Source: Pseudomonadota bacterium
Lineage (GTDB): Bacteria > Pseudomonadota > Gammaproteobacteria > SZUA-229
Length of the DNA stretch: 5,434 nt
Direction: 5' to 3'
Assembly (NCBI GenBank): GCA_030673345.1
Contig: DAOVJH010000117.1
Span: 1-5,434 of the forward strand
The position numbers and the translations under genes were made by a program. The notes under the pieces were generated by a model that searched no databases, was not told the origin of the DNA, and worked only from the letters and a program-made list of their open reading frames with translations. This document shows positions 1 to 5,434 of the stretch, piece after piece; within the stretch, counting starts at the first letter, position 1, and every line of letters starts with the position of its first letter.

Positions 1-21
1 GAAGCGGACACTGGCTTTAAG

Positions 22-105
22 TCCCTTCTCCCCCTGGGAGAAGGTTAGGATGAGGGTGTTTTCAGCGACGCCCTCACCCCAGCCCTCTCCCAGAGGGAGA
101 GGGGG
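22..105. repeat. Intergenic palindromic repeat (REP/MITE-like, long imperfect inverted repeat)
   Basis: Bases 23-60 pair with 67-104 around a 6-base loop. By eye, 30 of 38 positions are Watson-Crick pairs, 4 are G-T wobbles and 4 are mismatches. Each arm is also a small palindrome: CCTTCTCCC (24-32) with GGGAGAAGG (36-44), and CCCTCTCCC (83-91) with GGGAGAGGG (95-103), each with a 3-base loop. The element could therefore form one long hairpin or a cloverleaf/cruciform. Its C/T-rich and G/A-rich wording (CCCTCACCCCAGCCCTCTCCC) resembles an intergenic repeat seen in many proteobacterial genomes. On the minus strand it translates to PLSLWERAGVRA, a peptide well known from spurious ORF calls. No transposase and no clear target-site duplication is visible. 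A role as transcription terminator for an upstream gene is possible, but no T-tract follows it. Confidence 0.8.
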
Positions 106-202
106 AATATTGAACACTTATGTCTTCTTTGGCTCAAAAACGGCTTTACGACGACACACAAAAAACAGGTTCTCCCTTCCATAATCATGTAATATTTCCC
201 CG
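106..202 (+). promoter_or_regulatory. AT-rich leader upstream of rlmN with weak -10-like hexamers
   Basis: This stretch lies between the palindromic repeat and rlmN and holds no convincing ORF. Two -10-like hexamers are visible: CATAAT at 180-185 (five of six to TATAAT) and TAATAT at 190-195. Neither has a recognisable -35 box 16-18 bases upstream. If either is used, the rlmN message would have a very short leader (about 11 bases) or almost none. There is no purine-rich Shine-Dalgarno sequence before the start; the bases just upstream read ATTTCCCCG. The promoter assignment is inference only, and transcription could equally come from an upstream gene outside the window. Confidence 0.25.
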
Positions 203-1357
203 ATGAGCGAAGTTCAGCAACAAATCGAAGTAAATCCAACCCTGCAAGCCGTCGTTAAAGTAAATACGACAAATCTGCTGGGGCTGGACCGGTCTGCGCT
301 GGAAGATTTCTTCGAGGCCATCGGCGAGAAAAAATTCCGCGCTACGCAGGTAATGAAGTGGATCCACCAGCTGGGTGTCACCGATTTCCAGCAGATGAAT
401 AACCTCTCTAAAGACCTGCGCAATAAACTGGCTGAAACAAGCTGCATAGAAAACCTCCGTGTCGCAAAAGACCTGATATCAAAAGATGGTACTCGCAAGT
501 GGCTGCTGCAACTGCGTGATGGTAATCACATCGAGGCCGTCTTTATCCCTGAAGATGACCGTGGCACCTTGTGTGTTTCATCACAGGTAGGCTGCGCGCT
601 TGACTGCAGTTTCTGTTCCACGGGCCGCCAGGGTTTTAACCGCAACCTGACGGCAGCTGAAATTGTTTCCCAGGTCTGGCTTGCAGCGCATCTGCTCGAA
701 GAGGAAAAGAAACCGGGTCGTAAGATTACCAATGTCGTGATGATGGGCATGGGTGAACCTTTATTGAATTTTGATAATACGATAACGGCAGTGCGTATCA
801 TGATGGATGATTTTGCATACGGATTAAGTAAACGGCGCGTTACTGTGAGTACGGCGGGCGTGGTTCCTGCGATAGATCGTCTGGGCGATACGCTCGATAT
901 GAGGCTGGCAGTGTCATTACATGCCAGCAACGATGCACTGCGTGATGAGTTAGTGCCGATCAATAAAAAATATCCACTAAAAGAATTAATGGCCGCTTGT
1001 CGCCGTTTTATGGATAAACAGAATACACGTTCTAGAATAACCTTTGAGTATGTGATGTTAGACGGCATTAACGACCAGCCGGAACATGCACGTGAACTGA
1101 TCAAGTTATTGAAGGGCATTCCGACCTTGATGAATCTGATACCATTTAACCCGTTCGAAGGTTCTGGTTATCGCACTTCATCAAAAAATGCGATAACACG
1201 TTTCAGAGAGATACTACATAGTTCAGGCATGACCACAGTAGTACGTAAGACACGCGGTGAAGATATCGATGCAGCCTGTGGCCAGCTCGCAGGCAAGATC
1301 GAAGATAAGAGCCGTCGTCACCGTCGTTTTGAAGAGCCCCGATACGGGATGGAATAA
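203..1357 (+). CDS. rlmN: Dual-specificity 23S rRNA (A2503-C2) / tRNA (A37-C2) methyltransferase RlmN
   Basis: A cytosolic radical-SAM enzyme that adds a methyl group to C2 of A2503 in 23S rRNA and of A37 in some tRNAs, tuning peptidyl-transferase fidelity. The 384-residue product equals the E. coli length. An N-terminal accessory domain (about 24-95, with [12 protein letters not shown] at 42-53) precedes the radical-SAM barrel. The [4Fe-4S] motif CALDCSFC gives cysteines 131, 135 and 138. GMGEP (182-186) is the SAM-binding stretch. Cys359 in DAACGQLAG is the cysteine that carries the methyl group and forms the protein-RNA adduct in the E. coli enzyme (Cys355 there); Cys124 matches E. coli Cys118. 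All key residues are present. The chosen ATG gives an N-terminus that starts MSE like the E. coli protein, although no Shine-Dalgarno sequence is visible. Stop TAA is followed at once by an in-frame TAG, then the pilW start. The lack of the Cfr-type target and the gene context argue against Cfr. Confidence 0.97.
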   Translation: MSEVQQQIEVNPTLQAVVKVNTTNLLGLDRSALEDFFEAIGEKKFRATQVMKWIHQLGVTDFQQMNNLSKDLRNKLAETSCIENLRVAKDLISKDGTRKWLLQLRDGNHIEAVFIPEDDRGTLCVSSQVGCALDCSFCSTGRQGFNRNLTAAEIVSQVWLAAHLLEEEKKPGRKITNVVMMGMGEPLLNFDNTITAVRIMMDDFAYGLSKRRVTVSTAGVVPAIDRLGDTLDMRLAVSLHASNDALRDELVPINKKYPLKELMAACRRFMDKQNTRSRITFEYVMLDGINDQPEHARELIKLLKGIPTLMNLIPFNPFEGSGYRTSSKNAITRFREILHSSGMTTVVRKTRGEDIDAACGQLAGKIEDKSRRHRRFEEPRYGME

Positions 1358-1360
1358 TAG

Positions 1361-2170
1361 ATGCAAAAAATAATAATTATAAAAAACGTATTCATTGCAA
1401 CCCTGGCAGCATCAATCCTGGTCGGTTGCACGACGACGACAACAACAACAGATAACTTTGGAACGACCAGAACGGATTCAGGGCCTAATCTCAAAGAGGC
1501 GTCGGAATTAAACACCCAGTTGGCCATTGGTTATATACAGCGTAAACAGTATAAACCCGCCAGGGATAAACTGGAGAAATCGATCGAGCAGAACCCGGAT
1601 TATCTTCCAGCCTACAAAACACTGGCTTACCTGTATGCGTTGCTGGGCCTGTCCGAAGAAGCAGATGAAAAATATCAGGAGGCACTCGATCTGAATTCTG
1701 AAGATCCAGATCTATCAAATAGCTACGGTGCTTTTCTTTGTACTTTAGGCAGATATGAAGAAGCGCAAAGGCTGTTAAAGGTGGCATACACTAATCCCTT
1801 TTATGAATCGCTTTATCTGGCAGAAAGCAATGCCGGCAGCTGTTATATAAAGCAGGGCGAATACAAAAATGCCGAAATACTATTAAGGAGATCGCTTCGT
1901 AAAGATGCAAACTTGCCAGGTTCATTGATATCGATGGCCGAGGTTGGAATCAAAACAGAGCGCTACCTTATGGCACGTGCTTATATTCAGCGTTACCACG
2001 CAGTAAAACCAGTAAGTGCTGAAAGTTTATGGATTCAGACCCAGGCGGAGAAAAACCTGGGTGCAAAAGATCACTATATAAAATATGCACGCCAGTTGAT
2101 CAAGGAATTTCCTGATTCAGATGAGGCAGGCTGGGTAGAGGCGCAAGCCCGAAGTGAACAACTGAGATGA
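1361..2170 (+). CDS. pilW: Type IV pilus biogenesis/stability lipoprotein PilW (PilF), TPR protein
   Basis: The outer-membrane pilotin of type IV pili. In Pseudomonas the homologue PilF is needed for PilQ secretin localisation and multimerisation; in Neisseria PilW stabilises pili. The 269-residue product starts with a lipoprotein signal (short lysine-containing n-region, hydrophobic stretch 10-20) and lipobox L-V-G-C with Cys23 as the lipidated residue. Position +2 is Thr, not Asp, which fits outer-membrane sorting. Seven threonines follow (24-30), then a polar linker. TPR units run from about 49 to 253. The clearest are 49-81, 84-115 and 118-149, and the stretch NSYGAFLCTLGRYEEA (120-135) together with NAGSCY (157-162) is characteristic of the PilW/PilF family. 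The start has GGGATGGA at 1346-1353 as a plausible ribosome site and lies 3 bases after the rlmN stop. Its last four bases overlap rodZ. The other pilus genes are not in this window; the call rests on family resemblance and the conserved rlmN-pilW-rodZ order. Confidence 0.93.
   Translation: MQKIIIIKNVFIATLAASILVGCTTTTTTTDNFGTTRTDSGPNLKEASELNTQLAIGYIQRKQYKPARDKLEKSIEQNPDYLPAYKTLAYLYALLGLSEEADEKYQEALDLNSEDPDLSNSYGAFLCTLGRYEEAQRLLKVAYTNPFYESLYLAESNAGSCYIKQGEYKNAEILLRRSLRKDANLPGSLISMAEVGIKTERYLMARAYIQRYHAVKPVSAESLWIQTQAEKNLGAKDHYIKYARQLIKEFPDSDEAGWVEAQARSEQLR
1430..1450 (+). repeat. ACN trinucleotide run (three ACG, four ACA) in pilW
   Basis: Seven consecutive threonine codons directly follow the lipobox cysteine codon: ACG three times, then ACA four times. 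The repeat unit is 3 bases, so gain or loss of units would change tether length without shifting the reading frame. The split into one ACG block and one ACA block suggests local expansion by slippage. Confidence 0.9.
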
Positions 2171-3228
2171 TGAATAATTCGAAAGATGATTCAAGCGGCG
2201 ATTCAAGCGGCGATTTAAGCGGCGATTTAAGCGGCGATTCAAACGGTGCTTCAACGGATAATAATATCGATTTTGGTGGCCTGCTGGCTGAGGCACGTAA
2301 ATCCCAAAATTATACGATCGAAGAGGTTGGCGAATATCTGAGGATATCGGCCGACATAATCACGGCGATAGAAAATAACGCCATAGAGGCATTGCCAGCG
2401 CCGACATTTGCCCAGGGTTACATACGTGCTTACGCAAAATTTCTGGAGATATCTGAGGATGAGGTGCTTGATCTCTATAACCGTGCCGTTCCCCATGACG
2501 ATGTAAGTGATCTGAAACCCCGGTCAAATTTGCCCGGTGAAGCGAGTAGCCAGTCTCCACTGATAAAAACCATAACAGCGCTGCTGGTCGTTGCCGGTAT
2601 CGCTGCTATCGGTTTTGGCAGTTTTCAGTATTATCAGAAAAAGGCCGGTGTAATGGAGAGCGCAATGGATGCGAAAGAGCAGATTTTTACCGGTAATTCA
2701 GTGGATTCTATAGGTGAAACACAGATCGCTATCAATCAGAATGCTCGCATGAGTGAAGATGGCGAACTAATCGTCAATGAGTTAGATCAACAGCAGCAAG
2801 CTGAAGAGGCAGCTGTAGAAGAAATTGCGGCAGAAGAAACCGGCGAAACGACTGCCCGGGATCCGGGTATCAACGAAGTGGCAGAGACTGTTGAGCCCGT
2901 CGGAACAGCGGTAGCGAATGCGGCAGACGCTGATATTGAAGCTACTGATGGTGAAGCTGTTAGTGATACCATCGAGATAATCGCTGAGCATGGCTCATGG
3001 GTGCAAGTTCGTGATGCCAATAATTCGCGTCTGCTTTATAATATGCTGCCTGTTGGCAGTAGCAAGGTTCTCGTTGGTCGAGCGCCGTTCCGCATCTCGA
3101 TGGGGAATGCGAAGACAACGCGAGTACTCATTAACGGTCTCGAGGTCGATGCGACAGATTTTATCCGGGCGAATAATACAGCGAGTTTTATAGTTTCAGC
3201 ACAAGGTCAAGACGTCATTTTCCACTAA
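2167..3228 (+). CDS. rodZ: Cytoskeleton protein RodZ (MreB-binding membrane adaptor)
   Basis: A bitopic inner-membrane protein that links MreB filaments in the cytoplasm to the cell-wall elongation machinery and so sets rod shape. Domain order in the 353-residue product: a low-complexity Ser/Gly/Asp N-terminus (about 7-32); a HTH_25-type helix-turn-helix domain (about 36-105), whose TFAQGYIRAYAKF (80-92) carries Phe81 and Tyr85 at the sites of E. coli Phe60 and Tyr64, the MreB-contact residues; one membrane helix (about 133-155); an acidic Ala/Glu/Thr-rich periplasmic linker with a Gln run (208-211); and a C-terminal RodZ domain (DUF4115 type, about 268-347) containing GSWVQVRDANNSRLLYNML. 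The start ATG at 2167 overlaps the pilW stop as ATGA, so translation is probably coupled; a second in-frame ATG at 2170 is equally possible. The basic cluster that E. coli RodZ has before its membrane helix is not seen. The HTH domain does not by itself imply DNA binding. Confidence 0.95.
   Translation: MMNNSKDDSSGDSSGDLSGDLSGDSNGASTDNNIDFGGLLAEARKSQNYTIEEVGEYLRISADIITAIENNAIEALPAPTFAQGYIRAYAKFLEISEDEVLDLYNRAVPHDDVSDLKPRSNLPGEASSQSPLIKTITALLVVAGIAAIGFGSFQYYQKKAGVMESAMDAKEQIFTGNSVDSIGETQIAINQNARMSEDGELIVNELDQQQQAEEAAVEEIAAEETGETTARDPGINEVAETVEPVGTAVANAADADIEATDGEAVSDTIEIIAEHGSWVQVRDANNSRLLYNMLPVGSSKVLVGRAPFRISMGNAKTTRVLINGLEVDATDFIRANNTASFIVSAQGQDVIFH
2188..2247 (+). repeat. 12-bp tandem repeat in the rodZ 5' end (five units, the last degenerate)
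   Basis: The unit GATTCAAGCGGC (Asp-Ser-Ser-Gly) occurs at 2188 and 2200. Copies with TTA in place of TCA (Asp-Leu-Ser-Gly) are at 2212 and 2224, and a diverged copy GATTCAAACGGT is at 2236. The paired TCA and paired TTA copies point to duplication of units. As 12 is a multiple of 3, copy-number change keeps the frame. The repeat encodes a disordered acidic tail ahead of the HTH domain. Confidence 0.93.
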
Positions 3229-3301
3229 CTATCTCATGCCGTGTTTCCTCGGTTTCGTTACCAGACAATTAAGTAATCAGATTAAAAATTAATAATAACA
3301 A
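3229..3301 (+). promoter_or_regulatory. AT-rich rodZ-hisS spacer, possible hisS promoter; no ispG present
   Basis: A 73-base gap separates the rodZ stop from the hisS start. It is AT-rich in its second half (AATTAAGTAATCAG and the following A/T run) and has no clear hairpin or T-tract that would end rodZ transcription. TTACCA at 3258-3263 followed 17 bases later by ATTAAA is the best sigma-70-like pair seen, and it is poor. No fragment resembling the start or end of ispG was recognised. The bases before the hisS ATG (ATAATAACAA) contain no Shine-Dalgarno sequence. Confidence 0.3.
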
Positions 3302-4567
3302 ATGGCTAAATTAATAAAATCCATTCGTGGTATGCATGATGTATTGCCAGACGACAGTTTTCGCTGGCAGTCGTTTGAAGCGATCATCCGTCAGCTCATG
3401 GCTGGCTATGGATATAAAGAAATACGTATGCCGCTGGTCGAGTCGACAGATCTGTTCTGCCGCTCGATCGGTGAAGTAACTGACATCGTCGAAAAAGAGA
3501 TGTACACGTTCGAAGATCGAAATGGCGATAAGCTGACCCTGCGTCCGGAAGGTACGGCAAGCTGTGTACGCGCTGGTATACAGAATGGCCTGTTGCACAA
3601 TCAGGTGCAGCGTTTATGGTACAGCGGACCGATGTTCCGTCATGAGCGCCCGCAGAAGGGGCGTTATCGGCAGTTTCACCAGTTCGGTGCTGAGGTATAT
3701 GGTATCGAAACACCGGATATCGATGCTGAGCTGATCCTGATTGGCGCCAGGCTGTGGAAACAGCTAGGACTCACAGGTGTGCGGCTGGAGCTGAATACAC
3801 TCGGTTCCAATCAGGCAAGAATTAAGTATAAACAGGTGCTTGTCGATTATCTGAAACAGCATGAAGATCAGCTCGATGAAGATAGTCTACGCCGCCTGGA
3901 TACCAACCCGTTGCGTGTTCTGGACAGTAAAAATCCGGCGATGCGGGAAATGCTGGATAATGCGCCGGCATTGATCGACTACCTGGATGAAGAATCTGCG
4001 CAACAATTTGATAAACTAAAGGTCTGCCTGGATGCCGTCGGTGTGGAATATACGATAAATCTCCGGCTGGTGCGCGGTCTGGATTATTATTGTAAGACCG
4101 TTTTCGAATGGGTTACCGATGAACTCGGCGCACAGGGTACAATATGCGCCGGCGGCCGTTATGATGGCCTGGTCGAACAGTTAGGCGGTAAATCCACACC
4201 TGCTATCGGTTTTGCCCTGGGTATGGAACGGATCCTGTCACTGCTGGAGTCTCAGCAGCAACAGCAGCCAGAGACTATCGATATCTACCTGGTTTTGCTG
4301 GGTGAAGCGAGTGAGCTTAGAGGCCTTCAGCTGGCTGAAGAGATAAGAGAGCAGCAGCCTGATGTTAAAATGATCGTACATTGCGGCGGTGGTTCACTCA
4401 AGAGCCAGATGAAAAAAGCCGATAAAAGCGGTGCAGAGATTGCCCTCATACTTGCAGAAGATGAGCTAAAAAATGAGCAGGTTGCCGTAAAGTATCTGCG
4501 CCAGAAAAAAGAACAGATCACAGTCAGCTTTGATGAGCTGATCAAATTTATTACAAATATTGGATAG
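3302..4567 (+). CDS. hisS: Histidine--tRNA ligase (class II aminoacyl-tRNA synthetase)
   Basis: A cytosolic homodimer that charges tRNA-His with histidine using ATP. The 421-residue product is close to the E. coli length (424). It begins [13 protein letters not shown], the usual family N-terminus, which fixes the start despite the absent Shine-Dalgarno sequence. Visible class II and HisRS signatures in order: [13 protein letters not shown] (64-76) and LRPEGTA (80-86) of the active-site entrance; motif 2, [18 protein letters not shown] (112-129); the HisA loop LVRGLDYY (256-263), with Arg258 matching E. coli Arg259, the catalytic arginine; HisB AGGRYDGL (283-290); and motif 3, [10 protein letters not shown] (303-312). 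A five-glutamine run (318-322) sits in the linker to the C-terminal anticodon-binding domain (about 325-421, with [19 protein letters not shown] at 360-378). The catalytic histidine-binding motifs separate it from the HisZ paralogue. yfgM follows after 14 bases, suggesting one transcript. Confidence 0.98.
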   Translation: MAKLIKSIRGMHDVLPDDSFRWQSFEAIIRQLMAGYGYKEIRMPLVESTDLFCRSIGEVTDIVEKEMYTFEDRNGDKLTLRPEGTASCVRAGIQNGLLHNQVQRLWYSGPMFRHERPQKGRYRQFHQFGAEVYGIETPDIDAELILIGARLWKQLGLTGVRLELNTLGSNQARIKYKQVLVDYLKQHEDQLDEDSLRRLDTNPLRVLDSKNPAMREMLDNAPALIDYLDEESAQQFDKLKVCLDAVGVEYTINLRLVRGLDYYCKTVFEWVTDELGAQGTICAGGRYDGLVEQLGGKSTPAIGFALGMERILSLLESQQQQQPETIDIYLVLLGEASELRGLQLAEEIREQQPDVKMIVHCGGGSLKSQMKKADKSGAEIALILAEDELKNEQVAVKYLRQKKEQITVSFDELIKFITNIG

Positions 4568-4581
4568 GATAGAGAATAGCG

Positions 4582-5262
4582 ATGAATGAGTACGAAACAG
4601 AAGAACAACAGGTAGAAGCCTTAAAGAAATGGTGGAAAGAAAATGGAACTTCTTTAATCGTCGGCCTGTTTGTCGGCGTGTCTGCTTTATTCGGCTGGCG
4701 TTATTATGTCGAGCAAAATAATGTTCATGCAGTCATTGCCAGTGATATGTATATGCAGGTGATGCAGAGCGTTGCGATACAGTCGATAGATGATAAGACT
4801 ATCGATATTCACAATCAGCTCATCAATGAGTATTCCGATACACCTTATGCTGCGCTTGCTTCGCTGGCTCTTGCTAAGGCAGAGTATGAAAAGGACAGCA
4901 TCGAAAGTGCTGTCGCTCAGCTTGAGTTGGCAATAAAGCACGCCAACGACAGTGTCACCAAACAGATTGCCAGTTTGCGTCTCGCCAATATCTACCTCGA
5001 ACAAAAGAAATATGATGAAGCCATGTCACTGTTAGAGATGGTGCATGATGCAGCCTATGATGCTCAGTACGAAGAGTTAAAAGGTGATGTCTTCAGTGCA
5101 AAGGGTGAGGTGACTCAGGCACGAATAGCCTATGATAAAGCCATCGACCTGCAGGGTATTGCTGCCAGTAGATGGTTGAAGCTGAAACGCCAGAATCTCG
5201 GCCAGGGCTCAGCAGAGAGTTCTGATGCCGCCGCTATTCATGCCAGCAGTGTGAACGTATAG
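4582..5262 (+). CDS. yfgM: YfgM family ancillary SecYEG translocon subunit (periplasmic TPR-like protein)
   Basis: An inner-membrane protein with a short cytoplasmic N-terminus and a periplasmic TPR-like domain. E. coli YfgM associates with SecYEG and the chaperone PpiD and is thought to help hand over secreted proteins. The 226-residue product has EEQQVEALKKWWKENG (7-22) before one membrane helix (about 24-42, ending GWRYY), closely matching the start of the E. coli protein (206 residues). The periplasmic part has helical repeats, with YAALASLALAKAEYEKDSIESA (89-110, family-typical) and SLRLANIYLEQKKYDEAMSLL (131-151) the clearest. The last 20 or so residues are a Ser/Ala-rich tail that E. 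coli lacks. Ribosome-site candidates are weak (AGGAT at 4566-4570, AGAGAA at 4571-4576). The position between hisS and bamB matches the conserved order. The membrane anchor and context separate it from the soluble TPR pilotin upstream. Confidence 0.93.
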   Translation: MNEYETEEQQVEALKKWWKENGTSLIVGLFVGVSALFGWRYYVEQNNVHAVIASDMYMQVMQSVAIQSIDDKTIDIHNQLINEYSDTPYAALASLALAKAEYEKDSIESAVAQLELAIKHANDSVTKQIASLRLANIYLEQKKYDEAMSLLEMVHDAAYDAQYEELKGDVFSAKGEVTQARIAYDKAIDLQGIAASRWLKLKRQNLGQGSAESSDAAAIHASSVNV

Positions 5263-5313
5263 ACCTATTTATTGCCTAACCGCATAGCCGAACAATCTGA
5301 TATAAATTTTACC

Positions 5314-5434
5314 GTGAATAATAACGTATTCTGTTTTCCCCGTTATCTGCTGTTGCTTGCAGCTGTGTTGTTCATCAGTGCCTGTGCTGATGATGCCAAC
5401 GTCGATCAGCCCGCAGAACTTGTACCGTTCTATA
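5314..5434 (+). CDS. bamB: Outer membrane protein assembly factor BamB, N-terminal fragment (runs off the window)
   Basis: Only the first 40 codons are present. BamB is a beta-propeller lipoprotein of the BAM complex, which inserts beta-barrel proteins into the outer membrane. The visible part is a lipoprotein signal peptide: Arg10, a hydrophobic stretch (11-21) and lipobox I-S-A-C with Cys24; the next residues are Ala-Asp-Asp. The following PAELVPF fits the segment that precedes the first propeller blade in BamB proteins (PAPLV-type in relatives). The start is taken as GTG at 5314 because it gives a normal signal peptide length; TTG at 5272 is the only upstream in-frame alternative noticed and would add 14 polar residues. 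No Shine-Dalgarno sequence precedes the GTG. The gap to yfgM is 51 bases with no hairpin seen. Identity rests mainly on the hisS-yfgM-bamB order plus the lipoprotein signal, since the propeller lies beyond the edge. Confidence 0.82.
   Translation, partial: MNNNVFCFPRYLLLLAAVLFISACADDANVDQPAELVPFY

Noticed and set aside
3..20. A possible end of an upstream gene (frame ending TAA at 18-20)
   Set aside because: Only five codons are visible and they match nothing recognisable, so no gene can be supported.
45..239. A 64-codon minus-strand ORF across the palindromic repeat
   Set aside because: It reads PLSLWERAGVRA, the familiar spurious translation of this kind of intergenic repeat, has no start context, and overlaps the start of rlmN.
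526..1119. A 197-codon minus-strand ORF opposite rlmN
   Set aside because: It is an antisense shadow of a highly conserved coding sequence, and its Ser/Arg/Leu-rich composition has no recognisable domain.
1365..1386. Two A6 runs at the start of pilW as a possible phase-variation switch
   Set aside because: Runs of six are short for frequent slippage and are common in AT-rich signal-peptide coding starts.
2787..3020. Ser/Ala-rich minus-strand ORFs opposite the rodZ linker
   Set aside because: Their composition mirrors the repetitive Glu/Ala/Thr linker codons of rodZ; no independent start or domain is seen.
3238..3260. A terminator between rodZ and hisS
   Set aside because: No stable stem followed by a T-tract could be found in the gap.
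3396..3713. Minus-strand ORFs opposite the catalytic domain of hisS
   Set aside because: They lie opposite conserved class II synthetase motifs and resemble no family.
4253..4267. Gln codon run in hisS as a functional repeat
   Set aside because: It is a five-codon mixed CAG/CAA stretch in the flexible inter-domain linker, which is expected to vary.

Overview
The window carries a conserved gammaproteobacterial housekeeping block, all on the + strand: rlmN, pilW/pilF, rodZ, hisS, yfgM and the first part of bamB. Every protein reads as an orthologue of the Enterobacteria/Pseudomonas families. A PilW/PilF pilotin gene between rlmN and rodZ is typical of gammaproteobacteria that make type IV pili and is not found in E. 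coli. Codon use is balanced between GC- and AT-ending codons and suggests a moderate-GC gammaproteobacterium. The genus cannot be told from this window.

Layout: positions 1-202 hold no recognisable gene. They contain one strongly palindromic intergenic repeat (about 22-105) followed by an AT-rich leader. rlmN (203-1357) makes a dual rRNA/tRNA methyltransferase. pilW/pilF (1361-2170) makes a TPR outer-membrane lipoprotein for type IV pilus assembly. rodZ (2167-3228) overlaps pilW by the four bases ATGA and makes the membrane adaptor of the MreB elongasome. A 73-base AT-rich gap follows, where many relatives carry ispG. Then come hisS (3302-4567, histidyl-tRNA synthetase), yfgM (4582-5262, membrane-anchored periplasmic chaperone partner of the Sec translocon) and, after a 51-base gap, the start of bamB (5314 to the window edge, lipoprotein of the outer-membrane beta-barrel assembly machine).

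The genes look like one or two transcription units. rlmN-pilW-rodZ are packed tightly (3-base gap, then overlap). hisS-yfgM are 14 bases apart and bamB probably follows in the same unit. The themes are translation fidelity (RlmN, HisRS) and envelope biogenesis (PilW, RodZ, YfgM, BamB), a mix long conserved in this neighbourhood.

I see no new multi-gene system here. The points worth a second look are small: the 38-bp-arm palindrome upstream of rlmN, the apparent local absence of ispG, an in-frame 12-bp minisatellite in the disordered N-terminus of RodZ, a threonine-codon microsatellite directly after the PilW lipobox, and poor Shine-Dalgarno sequences before several starts.
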